Below, piece by piece: positions 49,285 to 59,027 of a DNA stretch of 64,000 nucleotides. The translations under genes were made by a program, and so were the position numbers. The stretch's first letter is position 1. Every line of letters starts with the position of its first letter. The notes below the pieces were generated by a model that saw nothing but the letters and a program-made list of their open reading frames with translations, made no database searches and was not told the DNA's origin. Origin of the DNA: UBA11606 sp049437325 (GTDB lineage: Bacteria > Actinomycetota > Acidimicrobiia > Acidimicrobiales > Aldehydirespiratoraceae); contig JBMTIM010000009.1 in assembly GCA_049437325.1 (NCBI GenBank), positions 4,573-68,572 on the forward strand, given 5' to 3'.

Positions 49285-50822
49285 TGGCAAAGCGGAACTG
49301 GAGTGCCTTTCTCACCGGCGCGGTCGACGATGCAGAACCGAACGAGCCTCGGGGGCCGGTGAGCCCTCCGGTACCGGGCACTCCCGGTGCGTCGCCTTCT
49401 CAGATCTCCGACCAACCGCTGTACCCTCCGGCCCGCACTCGTCGACCTGTCACCCGGGTCGCACGCCCCGTGAGCGCTGCACCGGCGGCGGCACGCACGG
49501 ATCCGATCGTCCTCGGCCCCGCAGGGCAGCCGCAGTCCTCGATTGCCCTCCCCGATCACGAAGCGCCACCCGGTGCGGTGCTGGTGGCCGGGGTCGACCC
49601 TGACGGCACCGAGTGGGTACTCGAAGATGATCCCGAGGCGTTTCCCCTCGTCGATCCCCGCTACGACGAGGAAGACAAGAACTGGGTCCGCTACCGCACG
49701 AGTTGGGGTGGCTTTCTCCGGTTCGTGGCGTTGGTGCTGTTCTCGGTCTGGCTGGTGTTTGCTGTGCGCGACCGCATCTACCAGTGGGTTGACGATCAGA
49801 TCGAGCCTGCTGGGCTGCAAGGCCTCGACGCGATCGAATTCGTCATCCCGACGGGTGCATCGACCAACAATGTCGCCACGTCGCTCGAGGGCGCGAACAT
49901 CATCCAGAACGCCACCGTGTTCCGGTACTGGCTTCGCTGCGAGGGTGAACTCACGATCTCCGGGTTCCTCGGCTGCGACACCGAAGTCACATTCCAGGCC
50001 GGTGAGTACGAGCTCTTCGAGAACATGGAGTTCGAAGACATCGTGTCGACGTTCGATGCCGGACCGATCCCAGAGGTGTTCGTGCGCTTCAACGTGCCGG
50101 AGGGGCTCCGTCTGAACGAGATCGTCGACCGGCTCGTTGCCGTCAACGAGAACTTCGATCGCACCGAGATTCTCAATGCGCTGCGAAGCCCGAGTCTCGT
50201 CTCGGAGTTCTACGCACCAGGCTCGGAAGCACCAGCATCGCTTGCCCTCGAAGGAACGCTCTTCCCTGCGTCGTACGACGTGAACGAAGACGATCTCTAC
50301 GACGAAGCGAAGTTCCTGCAGCGCATGGCGGACGCGTTCGACGAACGATTCCAGTCACTTCTCGGTGAACTCGGTCGCGATCCAGCCATCCTGGAACTCG
50401 GCCTCAGCGACTACGACGTGATCATCATCGCGTCGTTGATCGAGGAAGAGGCGAAGGTCGACGTCGACCGTGCTCGTATGGCGCGCGCGATCTACAACCG
50501 ACTCGCCCAGGGTGTGCCGCTGCAGATCGATGCGACCGTGTATTACGCGGCTGGCAAGTCGTTCACCGAGCCGCTGTTCCAGTCCGATCTCGATGCCGAG
50601 TCGCCGTGGAACACCTACACCACGGCGGGCATCCCACCCACGCCCATCGCAGCACCTGGCGAGGCAGCATTGCGAGCCGCGCTCGCCCCGGCCGACGGGG
50701 AGTGGATCTTCTGGGCGCGCACGGACGAGGGCGGCATCGTGGGTGCGCACACGTTCTCGGTGACACTCGCCGAGCACAACGACGCCGTTGCGGTCTGTCG
50801 CGAGTTGGGCTACTGCGGATGA
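49284..50822 (+). CDS. mltG: endolytic murein transglycosylase MltG
   Basis: A 512-residue inner-membrane enzyme that cleaves nascent peptidoglycan strands. A ~143-residue cytoplasmic region rich in Pro, Ala and charged residues comes first, then one membrane helix (about 144-162), a LysM-like part, and the YceG catalytic domain with ASLIEEEAKVDVDRARMARAIYNRLAQGVPLQIDATV, holding the conserved Glu, and ending in TPIAAPGEAAL. The long N-terminus is common in actinobacteria. It overlaps yqgF (TGATG) and aroE (ATGA). Confidence 0.94.
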   Translation: MAKRNWSAFLTGAVDDAEPNEPRGPVSPPVPGTPGASPSQISDQPLYPPARTRRPVTRVARPVSAAPAAARTDPIVLGPAGQPQSSIALPDHEAPPGAVLVAGVDPDGTEWVLEDDPEAFPLVDPRYDEEDKNWVRYRTSWGGFLRFVALVLFSVWLVFAVRDRIYQWVDDQIEPAGLQGLDAIEFVIPTGASTNNVATSLEGANIIQNATVFRYWLRCEGELTISGFLGCDTEVTFQAGEYELFENMEFEDIVSTFDAGPIPEVFVRFNVPEGLRLNEIVDRLVAVNENFDRTEILNALRSPSLVSEFYAPGSEAPASLALEGTLFPASYDVNEDDLYDEAKFLQRMADAFDERFQSLLGELGRDPAILELGLSDYDVIIIASLIEEEAKVDVDRARMARAIYNRLAQGVPLQIDATVYYAAGKSFTEPLFQSDLDAESPWNTYTTAGIPPTPIAAPGEAALRAALAPADGEWIFWARTDEGGIVGAHTFSVTLAEHNDAVAVCRELGYCG

Positions 50823-51649
50823 CCTCGATCACCGGGGCCACGATCACAGTCGGTGTCATTGGCGACCCGGTTCGGCACTCGTTCTCACCTGCACTCCACA
50901 ACGCTGCATTCGCTGCCCTCGACGTCGACGCAGTGTCGGTGGCCTACCCGGTCGCCACCGGTGACGATGCCGGCCGATCGGCAGTCGAGGCGATGCGGAC
51001 ACTCGGCATCCGCGGGCTCTCCGTGACCATGCCGCACAAGGAGTCGGTCGCTGCGGCCGCCGACCGTCGCACCGCAGCGGTCGACACCCTCGGATCGGCG
51101 AACTGCCTCGTCAACGACGAGGGGGTCGTCACCGCACACTCGACCGATGGCGATGGGCTCGTCCGGAGTCTCCTGATCGAGTCGTCGGTCGACGTCAGTG
51201 GCCGTGAGGTGGCCGTGATCGGCGCCGGGGGCGCGGCTCGTGCGGTGATCGAGGCCCTTGGTCGGGCGGGTGCATCGATCACCGTTGTCAACCGCAGTGC
51301 CGACCGTGCGGCTGCTGCTGCGGCCTTGGCCGGTGAGCGGGGGCGGGTCGGCGTTGCCGCCGACCTGTCGGCTGCCGACCTGATCGTCAACGCAACGCCG
51401 ATCGGCATGGGTTCCGATCCTCGCAGCCCGGTTGAACCGACCCTGCTGCGCGCGGGTCAGGTCGTGGTCGACCTGATCTATCACCCCGCTCGCACGGCCC
51501 TGCTCGACGCGGCAGAGGCGGTCGGTGCCCAGGCGGTCAACGGGCTGCCGATGTTGTTGCACCAGGCCGCCATGCAACTCGAACTGTGGACCGGCGAACC
51601 GGCACCCGTCGATGCGATGCGCGCGGTGGTCGCGGCAAGTTTCACGTAA
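50819..51649 (+). CDS. aroE: shikimate dehydrogenase (NADP+)
   Basis: A 276-residue enzyme reducing 3-dehydroshikimate in the aromatic amino acid pathway. GVIGDPVRHSFSPALHNAAF binds substrate, the catalytic Lys is in TMPHKES, the paired Asp in STDGDG, and the NADP site is VIGAGGAARAV with NRS after the next strand. Its start overlaps the mltG stop. aroB of the same pathway lies at 53683, separated by the DUF4388 and prepilin peptidase genes. Confidence 0.94.
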   Translation: MTSITGATITVGVIGDPVRHSFSPALHNAAFAALDVDAVSVAYPVATGDDAGRSAVEAMRTLGIRGLSVTMPHKESVAAAADRRTAAVDTLGSANCLVNDEGVVTAHSTDGDGLVRSLLIESSVDVSGREVAVIGAGGAARAVIEALGRAGASITVVNRSADRAAAAAALAGERGRVGVAADLSAADLIVNATPIGMGSDPRSPVEPTLLRAGQVVVDLIYHPARTALLDAAEAVGAQAVNGLPMLLHQAAMQLELWTGEPAPVDAMRAVVAASFT

Positions 51650-51709
51650 TGCTCAGTTGACCGCTGATGTGTGCCGATGGTGTGGTGTCGCTTTACGAAG
51701 GAGTTCACC

Positions 51710-52759
51710 GTGGCGCTGTCGGGCAGTCTCGAAACATTTGATCTTGCCGATGTGCTCCGTCTTCTCGCCTTTTCCGAGAAGACGGGTCGATTGGTGGTCG
51801 TTGGGCCGCATGCATCGGGAAGGGTCCACGTCGTGGGTGGGCAGGTGGTGGGGACGGAACTCGAGTCTCCGACAACGCTCGAGTTGAACGACACCGAGGC
51901 CGTGTTCGGCCTGCTCCGCTTCGAAGCCGGCACCTTCACGTTCGAGAACGAAGACGTCGCGTCCACCCCCGGCGCGGGTTCCTCGATGGAAGAGCTGCTC
52001 GGCGCGGCGGAGGCGATGCTGGCGGAGTGGCGTTCGATCGAACCCGTCGTACCGTCGCTGGAGGTATGGATCACCCTTCGCCCTGAGATGGAAGGGCCCG
52101 ACGTCACGATCGATGCGCAACAGTGGCGCTGCATTGCGCTCGTCGGCACCGGCGTGCAGGTTGGTCTGGTGGCCGAGACGCTGCGTCTCAACGAGCTCGA
52201 GTCGTGTCGACTGGTGAAGGAGCTTGTCGACGCCGGCCTGCTCCAGACGATCGACATGCCTGTGGCAGCGGTGCCCGTTGCGGAGCATCACGTCGTGGCT
52301 GCCGAGCCGGAGGAGGACGAAGGCGACTACGCGCCGGAGCCGATTCCAGAGCCTGCGTCCCCGGGGGTCAGCGGTGAAGCTGACCCGTCGTTCATCGACG
52401 ATGTCGCCGTCGAACCAGCGCCCGTTCCCGAGCATGAAGCGGCAACCGGCTCCGAGCCCAACCCAGGGGGAGCACTCTCGGTTGCTGAGGACGAGCCGAT
52501 GGGTGATGAGGTTGCGGGGGTGTCAGATGCAACCGCCGATGTTCGCGCCGAGGTGGAGGCCGATACCGATGCCATCGATGCCGACGACATGGCCCGTCAA
52601 CTCGCCAACCTCTCGCCGCGTGCTGCTGAGGCTGTTGCCGCAGTTGTCCACGCAACGACCGATACCGAGCCTGAGGGTGGCGGAACCGCACTGAAAACTG
52701 CGGTGAAGCCGGGCAAGCGACGTCGTCGCCGCAGGTCTCGGAAATCCTCCGAGTCGTGA
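51710..52759 (+). CDS. DUF4388 domain protein with acidic linker and basic tail
   Basis: A 349-residue protein. Residues 1-~120 form a DUF4388 (PATAN-like) domain: ALSGSLETFDLADVLRLLAFSEKTGRLVV, then GQVVGTEL and FRFEAGTFTFE-like strands. A winged-helix-like stretch follows (VAETLRLNELESCRLVKELVDAGLL, about 155-180), then ~130 residues of acidic low-complexity linker, a helix (LSPRAAEAVAAVVHA) and a basic end (GKRRRRRRSRKSSES). DUF4388 proteins are linked to signalling and surface motility in other bacteria; the role here is unknown. GTG 51710 was chosen for its AAGGAG six bases upstream, against ATG 51671. Confidence 0.8.
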   Translation: MALSGSLETFDLADVLRLLAFSEKTGRLVVVGPHASGRVHVVGGQVVGTELESPTTLELNDTEAVFGLLRFEAGTFTFENEDVASTPGAGSSMEELLGAAEAMLAEWRSIEPVVPSLEVWITLRPEMEGPDVTIDAQQWRCIALVGTGVQVGLVAETLRLNELESCRLVKELVDAGLLQTIDMPVAAVPVAEHHVVAAEPEEDEGDYAPEPIPEPASPGVSGEADPSFIDDVAVEPAPVPEHEAATGSEPNPGGALSVAEDEPMGDEVAGVSDATADVRAEVEADTDAIDADDMARQLANLSPRAAEAVAAVVHATTDTEPEGGGTALKTAVKPGKRRRRRRSRKSSES

Positions 52760-52761
52760 AC

Positions 52762-52783
52762 CTGTCTCGGGTCACCGAGACAG
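52762..52783 (+). terminator. hairpin directly after the DUF4388 gene
   Basis: CTGTCTCGG and CCGAGACAG make a perfect 9-bp stem with a 4-base loop (GTCA), 2 bases after the stop codon. There is no T run, so either the stem alone slows polymerase or it protects the mRNA 3' end. Confidence 0.5.
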
Positions 52784-52823
52784 CACGATCGATGTCCTCG
52801 GGCGAGGGGCAACGCGGTATCCG

Positions 52824-53663
52824 ATGGACGTGATTCCCATCCTCGTTGCGATTCCATGCGGTCTGCTCGCCGGCGGGTTCGCTTCGGTCCTCATCGCCCG
52901 AATCCCCGACAGGGTGCCGCTCACCATGGCGTCACGCTGTCCGGCCTGCGAGTGCCGTCTGGGACTCGGTGACATCGTGCCGGTGGTGTCGTGGGTGCTC
53001 GTACGCGGTCGTTGTCGTCATTGCGCGTCGACCATTTCGGTTGCCTATCCGATCGTTGAGGTTGTCACTGCCTCGCTGTTCGTCCTGGTCGCAGTCGAAT
53101 ACGGCATCGACTGGCTGGCGCTTCCCCCGCTCGTTCTCGTCGTGGCACTCGTGGCGCTTTCGGCGATCGACATCGACGTGTATCGGCTGCCGAATCGTCT
53201 GGTCTTTCCTGCCGTGGCCGTATCGGCCGTGGTGATGAGCGGGATTGCCGTTGCCATTGATCGTCCGGAGGTCCTGCCCAGGGCGGCAGCGGGAGCGGCC
53301 GGCTATTTTCTGCTGTTGTTCGCAGCTCATCTGATCTCGCCGCAGGGGCTTGGCTTCGGCGACGTCAAACTGTCGCTCCTCCTGGGGCTCCACCTCGGCT
53401 GGACGGCAGGCGTGAACGCTGTCGGCTGGGCGCCTGTTGTTCGCCTGGTGTTCCATGCGCTCCTCATCGGCTGTGTCATCGGCGTTGTGGTGGGGCTCCT
53501 CGTCGCGGTGCTACGCCGTGGGGGGCGTGATCTCGTACCGGATCCAGCAGCAGATGTCGAGACCCCGCCCGCACGACTCCTCCACAACAGCTTTCCGTTC
53601 GGCCCGGCGTTGGCAGCGGCCACGATGCTCCTGGTGCTCTATCCGGATCTCGTCATCGGCTGA
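52824..53663 (+). CDS. prepilin peptidase (type IV leader peptidase)
   Basis: A 279-residue polytopic membrane aspartyl protease of the GxGD family. The N-terminal methyltransferase domain keeps its zinc Cys pairs (CPACEC and CRHC). The catalytic Asp are in AIDIDVYRLPN and GLGFGDVK. It would cut prepilin leader peptides and methylate the new N-terminus, but no pilin or type IV pilus ATPase gene lies in the window, so its substrates are encoded elsewhere. Confidence 0.92.
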   Translation: MDVIPILVAIPCGLLAGGFASVLIARIPDRVPLTMASRCPACECRLGLGDIVPVVSWVLVRGRCRHCASTISVAYPIVEVVTASLFVLVAVEYGIDWLALPPLVLVVALVALSAIDIDVYRLPNRLVFPAVAVSAVVMSGIAVAIDRPEVLPRAAAGAAGYFLLLFAAHLISPQGLGFGDVKLSLLLGLHLGWTAGVNAVGWAPVVRLVFHALLIGCVIGVVVGLLVAVLRRGGRDLVPDPAADVETPPARLLHNSFPFGPALAAATMLLVLYPDLVIG

Positions 53664-53669
53664 GCGAAC

Positions 53670-53682
53670 TAACCTTGCGGAA
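53670..53682 (+). promoter_or_regulatory. -10-like hexamer before aroB
   Basis: TAACCT at 53670-53675 is followed by 7 bases and ATG 53683, excluding the longer in-frame reading. Confidence 0.5.
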
Positions 53683-54695
<1,013 letters not shown>

Positions 54696-54699
<4 letters not shown>

Positions 54700-55823
54700 C
54701 CAACGCGGCGGTTCTGGCCTCCCTGCCGCCACTGCGGGTCGATGGACGAGTCGACAAGTTGCGAGCGGTGATGAGCGATCAGGGCCTCGATGCATTTGTG
54801 GTCTCGGGTCTGTCGAGCGTGCGATGGCTCACCGGGTTCACCGGTTCCAACGCAGCGGTCGTGGTCACACCCGACACCTTCACGCTCGTCACCGACGGCC
54901 GATACGAGACGCAGGCGCCGGCGCAGCTTGCCGAGGTCGGCTGCACGGCGTCGGTCGTTCTCGATCGGTGGCTCGTCACCGGGGCGGTCGGCGCCATCGG
55001 ATCCGCCCGACGGGTTGCGCTCGAGGCCGACGTCGTGACGTGGTCGGTGTTGCAGCGCTGGCAGGACGAGATCTCCGACACCATCGAACTGGTCCCGACG
55101 CACCGAGTCCCCGCCGAACTCCGAGCCGTCAAGGACGATGCCGAACTCGCTCGGATCGCCAAGGCGGCCAGCATTGTCGACGGTGTCCTTGCCGACGTGG
55201 AGTCGTTGCTCGTCCCGGGAGTCAGCGAGCGAGAGATCGGCTCGGCGCTCGACGACGGAATCCGGGCGGCGGGGGCATCGGGTCCCGGCTACGACACCAT
55301 CGTAGGTTCGGGTCCAAACGCAGCGCTCCCGCATGCCCGACCGACCGACCGTGTCATGGAGGCCGGGGATCTGGTCGTGATCGACGTTGGTGGCCTGGTC
55401 GACGGGTATCGCAGCGATATGACCCGTACTTTTGTGATCGGTGGTCCCGACGCCGCCGACGACACCGCAGTCGAGATCCACAGCCTCGTGACTCGGGCGC
55501 AGGCGGCTGGTGTTGCTGCGGTACGGCCGGGCATCGAGGCTCGCCAGGTCGATGAAGCCTGCCGCTCGGTCATTCGGGAGGCTGGTCATGGCGATCACTT
55601 CGGTCACGGCACTGGCCACGGGGTCGGTCTCGACATTCACGAGCTGCCGTCTGTGCACGCCACCGACACCGCTATCCTCCAGCCGGGACACGTGCTCACC
55701 GTCGAACCCGGCGTGTATCTCCCCGGCATCGGTGGGGTTCGGGTCGAGGACCTCGTGGTGGTCACGGAGACGGGTTGTCAGCCCCTGACATCGTCACCCA
55801 AGCTCCACTTCTCTCCCTCCTAG
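54696..55823 (+). CDS. Xaa-Pro aminopeptidase/dipeptidase, M24 family (PepQ-like)
   Basis: A 375-residue metallopeptidase of the pita-bread fold. The N-terminal creatinase-like domain spans about 1-140. The catalytic domain holds the five metal ligands: Asp in VIDVGG, Asp in SDMTRT, His in HGTGHGVGLDIHE, Glu in VEPGVYL and Glu in RVEDLVVV. It lies between aroB and efp, as in Mycobacterium. It may act on Xaa-Pro peptides in the cytoplasm. Confidence 0.92.
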
Positions 55824-55840
55824 CACCACCGAGGTAGCCG

Positions 55841-56404
55841 ATGCCCACCATCACGACCAACGACTTGAAAAACGGCATGACTCTCGAGCTCGAGGAGGGC
55901 CTCTTCCAGGTGGTCGACTTTCAGCATGTCAAGCCGGGGAAGGGTCATGCGTTCGTTCGTACCAGCCTGCGCAACGTTCGCGCCGGCGGCACCGTCGAGC
56001 GAACGTTCCGGGCCGGTGAGAAGGTCGAGCGTGCGACCATCGACAAGCGAGATTTCAATTTCCTCTACCGGGACGGCAGCGACTACGTCTTCATGGACAA
56101 CGAGACGTACGACCAACTGAATGTTGCGCCAGAGGCGCTCGGTGATGCCGGAAACTTCATTGTCGATGGCTCGTCGGTCGTGCTCGAGATGTTCGGGTCC
56201 GAAATCGTCGGTACCGACTTGCCGGCTGCGGTCGAACTGAACATCGAGTTCACGGAGCCGGGCCTCCAGGGTGACCGATCATCGGGCGGCACGAAGCCGG
56301 CCACCCTTGAAACCGGGCTTGTCATCCAGGTGCCGCTGTTCATCGAGCCCGGTGAGCGGGTCAAGATCGACACCCGCTCCGGTGAGTATCTGAGCCGCGC
56401 CTAG
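55841..56404 (+). CDS. efp: translation elongation factor P
   Basis: A 187-residue three-domain factor that relieves ribosome stalling at polyproline. MPTITTNDLKNGMTLEL is the typical start, and the tip loop reads K-P-G-K34-G, with Lys34 as the position modified in E. coli; no modifying enzyme is visible here. GAGG stands 6 bases before the ATG. The length is normal. Confidence 0.96.
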   Translation: MPTITTNDLKNGMTLELEEGLFQVVDFQHVKPGKGHAFVRTSLRNVRAGGTVERTFRAGEKVERATIDKRDFNFLYRDGSDYVFMDNETYDQLNVAPEALGDAGNFIVDGSSVVLEMFGSEIVGTDLPAAVELNIEFTEPGLQGDRSSGGTKPATLETGLVIQVPLFIEPGERVKIDTRSGEYLSRA

Positions 56405-56420
56405 CGGCGACGGACGTCTC

Positions 56421-56831
56421 ATGCGATCGGAGATCCCAGGCCTCGGTAGTCGCCGCGAGGCGCGCGAAGAAGCCTTGGCGATCCTCTACCAGGCAGAGCT
56501 CACCGGTGACCCGGTGGCCGAGATCCTGGCAGCCCGGCAGGTGCCTCTGTCCTCTTACGCAGTCGAGATCGTCGAGCAGGTCGATGCGGGGCGTGACGAT
56601 CTCGATGCGCTTCTCGGTCGCCACCTCGAGAACTGGCGCGTCGAGCGCATGCCGCTGGTCGATCGGGTGATCGCTCGAATCGCGGCGTGGGAACTCAGTG
56701 ACCGCAGCGATGTCCCGACCGGTGTCGTCCTCTCGGAGGCGATTGCAATCGCCACCCAGTACTGTGCCGAACAGTCGCCCCGCTTCCTCAACGGTGTGCT
56801 GGGCAGCGTTGCCGGCGAGGTTCGTGGCTGA
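56421..56831 (+). CDS. nusB: transcription antitermination factor NusB
   Basis: A 136-residue all-helical RNA-binding protein that acts with NusE (S10) at boxA in rRNA operons. SRREAREEALAILYQAEL starts the fold, and RMPLVDRVIARIAAWEL and PTGVVLSEAIAIATQYCAEQSPRFLNGVLG are the family hallmarks. It follows efp by 16 bases. Its last 8 bases overlap the GNAT gene. Confidence 0.95.
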   Translation: MRSEIPGLGSRREAREEALAILYQAELTGDPVAEILAARQVPLSSYAVEIVEQVDAGRDDLDALLGRHLENWRVERMPLVDRVIARIAAWELSDRSDVPTGVVLSEAIAIATQYCAEQSPRFLNGVLGSVAGEVRG

Positions 56832-57339
56832 GGCCTCGGTGCGGTTGCGTTCCTGGCGGGCGCAGGATGCCCCGGCGTTGGCGGCGGCCTGGAACGACCC
56901 CACGATCGCGGCGGCGTCGCAACCGCCCGACGACCGCAGTCTCGATGCCGCAGCGCGCTGGATCGAGGGTTGTGCCGTTCGTGAAGAACGACTGCTTGCG
57001 ATCGATCGAGTCGTCAGCGTCGACGGCGCATGCGTGGGCGAAGTCGGTCTCTCGAGCATCGATCCGGCCCGAAAAGCAGCAGTGGTCGGCTGGTGGATCG
57101 GGATCGGTCACCGGGGCAACGGCTTCGCCACCGCTGCAGTACGGGAGCTGATCGGCGTTGCCTTCGACGAGTTCGACATCAGGACGCTCGTTGCCGAGAT
57201 CGGGATCGAGAATGCCGGATCTGTCCGAGTTGCCGAACGGACTGGTTTCGAGCTGCTCAGGCAGGGGAGCGAGGACCGCCCCCACGCCTACGTTCACCGA
57301 CACCTCTGCGTCACGTCGACGCGTTTCAGCAGCAGCTGA
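56824..57339 (+). CDS. GNAT family N-acetyltransferase
   Basis: A 171-residue acetyltransferase of the RimJ/RimL-like group. The acetyl-CoA loop is IGIGHRGNGFATAAVREL (R-G-x-G-x-A pattern), followed by IRTLVAEIGIENAGSVRVAERTGFELL, the typical end. The N-terminus reads MAEASVRLRSWRAQDAPALAAAWND. The GTG start lies within nusB, so it is translated with it. The acceptor substrate is unknown. Confidence 0.88.
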   Translation: MAEASVRLRSWRAQDAPALAAAWNDPTIAAASQPPDDRSLDAAARWIEGCAVREERLLAIDRVVSVDGACVGEVGLSSIDPARKAAVVGWWIGIGHRGNGFATAAVRELIGVAFDEFDIRTLVAEIGIENAGSVRVAERTGFELLRQGSEDRPHAYVHRHLCVTSTRFSSS

Positions 57340-57430
57340 TCGAGCGGCGTCGGCGGTGGTGTCGGCCGCCCGCTGCGGCGTCAACCCAAAATCCACACCA
57401 CGCGCGCGCCCCGCACCGACGCGCGGCGTG

Positions 57431-57446
57431 TATGTTCAACAATCGA
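57431..57446 (+). promoter_or_regulatory. promoter of the pyrimidine operon
   Basis: TATGTT at 57431-57436 is the best -10 candidate. Transcription would begin near 57442-57444, just before the PyrR hairpin, giving a leader of about 50 bases. The preceding 57340-57430 holds no ORF. Confidence 0.4.
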
Positions 57447-57477
57447 CCGTGAAACGGGTCCAGTGAGGCCCGAACGG
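57447..57477 (+). promoter_or_regulatory. PyrR-binding hairpin in the pyr operon leader
   Basis: The leader RNA can form a lower stem CCG/CGG (57447-57449 with 57475-57477), an internal bulge (TGAAA on one side, AA on the other), and an upper stem CGGG/CCCG (57455-57458 with 57469-57472) closing a loop TCCAGTGAGG (57459-57468). The CCAGNGAGGC core and bulged stem are those of known PyrR binding loops. It ends just before the Shine-Dalgarno region (AAAGAG, 57480-57486) of pyrR, which points to translational repression by PyrR-UMP, as described for mycobacteria. No terminator-antiterminator pair is visible. Confidence 0.75.
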
Positions 57478-57492
57478 ACGAAAGAGATACAG

Positions 57493-58059
57493 ATGGCAGA
57501 ACGAGAGCGACTGCTCGCGGGATCAGCGAGCGGCCACTTCCAAGCGCGTACCCAGGTCATGTCGGCCGATGACGTTGCCCGTGCCGTCAAGCGGATGGCC
57601 CACGAGATCCTCGAGCGCAACCACGGCTCTGCCGGCGTGATGCTCATCGGAATGCAGACCGGTGGTGTTGCCCTCGCAGTGCAACTCGCAACTGCAGTGA
57701 TCGAGATCGAAGGATCCCAGATCCCGGTCGGCACGCTCGACGCCACGATGCATCGTGACGACTTCGGTCTCCGACCGGTGATGCCGGAGGCGGCGACCGA
57801 GATCCCCGAGGATCCGACCGGCAAGACCATCGTGCTGGTCGACGACGTGCTGTTCACCGGCCGGACGGTTCGCGCCGCCCTCGATGCGATCCATTCGTAC
57901 GGACGACCACAGGCGATCCAGCTGGCGGTCATGGTCGATCGGGGTCACCGTGAGCTTCCGATTCGACCCGACTACGTCGGGAAGAACCTGCCGACGCGGC
58001 GTGACGAGATGGTCGACGTCACTGATGCCGGTGTCGAACTGGGCGAAATGGTTTCATGA
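57493..58059 (+). CDS. pyrR: pyrimidine operon regulator PyrR / uracil phosphoribosyltransferase
   Basis: A 188-residue PRT-fold protein that binds pyr mRNA in response to UMP or UTP and has uracil phosphoribosyltransferase activity in relatives. The PRPP loop is TIVLVDDVLFTGRTVRAALDA; GMQTGGVALA and TLDATMHRDD are the other family blocks. ATG 57493 was chosen, with AAAGAG upstream; an in-frame GTG at 57463 lies within the regulatory loop and is unlikely. It is the first gene of the five-gene operon and overlaps pyrB by 4 bases. Confidence 0.94.
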   Translation: MAERERLLAGSASGHFQARTQVMSADDVARAVKRMAHEILERNHGSAGVMLIGMQTGGVALAVQLATAVIEIEGSQIPVGTLDATMHRDDFGLRPVMPEAATEIPEDPTGKTIVLVDDVLFTGRTVRAALDAIHSYGRPQAIQLAVMVDRGHRELPIRPDYVGKNLPTRRDEMVDVTDAGVELGEMVS

Positions 58060-59027
58060 CTGCAACCACGCTTCGCCAACGCGGTCCCAAACACCTGCTC
58101 TCGATGGCCGACCTCGATCGCAACGACATCGAGCAGATCCTCAACCTCACCGAGTCGTTTGCAGAGGTGGGGGAGCGGAGCATCCCGCGGGTTCCGGCTC
58201 TCCGAGGCAAGACGATCGCCTGGCTGTTCTACGAGGACAGCACCCGCACTCGACTCAGCTTCGAGACGGCGGCGAAGCGGCTGTCGGCCGACACGATGAA
58301 CTTCAGCGTCGCAAGCAGCTCGGTCAGCAAGGGCGAGTCCCTGCGAGACACGGTCGAAACAATCGCTGCGATGGGAATCGACGGCATCGTCGTGCGACAC
58401 GGCGCCGCCGGCGCTCCTCGTCAGGTCAGCGAGTGGACCGACGCATCGGTGGTCAACGCCGGTGACGGCTGGCACCAGCACCCCACGCAGTCGCTGCTCG
58501 ACCTCTACACCGCCCGCCAACACCTCGACGAACTGGAGGGCAAGCACATCGCCATCGTCGGCGACATCAAGCACAGCCGGGTTGCTCGCAGCAACGCACT
58601 TGGATTTTCGGCGATGGGAGCACGGGTCACGCTCGTCGCTCCGCCGACTCTGCTGCCGTCGACACTCGATGGGTGGCCCGTCGAGACCACCCACGATCTC
58701 GATGCAGTCCTCGAGGATCTCGACATCTGCTATCTGCTGCGCATGCAGCTCGAGCGGCAGGGGCAGGCCGTTGTGCCGAGTCTGCGCGAGTACCACACCG
58801 AATATGGGCTGACCAGCGCCAGAGCCGACCGGTTGCCGAACGATGCCCTGATCATGCACCCCGGTCCGATGAACCGGGGCGTCGAGATCGCGGGTGAGGT
58901 GGCGGACCGGCCCGCCGCTGTCATCACCGAACAAGTTGCGAACGGGGTCTCTGTGCGAATGGCGGTCCTCTTCCTGCTTCTCGGATCCGGACTCGACGTG
59001 GTCGACGAGCAACGGGCGATCGCGTGA
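58056..59027 (+). CDS. pyrB: aspartate carbamoyltransferase catalytic subunit
   Basis: A 323-residue enzyme joining carbamoyl phosphate and aspartate. The carbamoyl phosphate motif is FYEDSTRTRLSFETAAKRL, with HPTQSLLDLYTAR and MHPGPMNRGVE further on. No pyrI regulatory subunit gene follows, as usual in actinobacteria. Start and stop overlap the neighbours by 4 bases (ATGA, GTGA). Confidence 0.96.
   Translation: MTATTLRQRGPKHLLSMADLDRNDIEQILNLTESFAEVGERSIPRVPALRGKTIAWLFYEDSTRTRLSFETAAKRLSADTMNFSVASSSVSKGESLRDTVETIAAMGIDGIVVRHGAAGAPRQVSEWTDASVVNAGDGWHQHPTQSLLDLYTARQHLDELEGKHIAIVGDIKHSRVARSNALGFSAMGARVTLVAPPTLLPSTLDGWPVETTHDLDAVLEDLDICYLLRMQLERQGQAVVPSLREYHTEYGLTSARADRLPNDALIMHPGPMNRGVEIAGEVADRPAAVITEQVANGVSVRMAVLFLLLGSGLDVVDEQRAIA

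Noticed and set aside
57463..57492. Upstream in-frame GTG start for pyrR
   Set aside because: It lies inside the PyrR-binding loop and has no ribosome-binding site; ATG 57493 has one.
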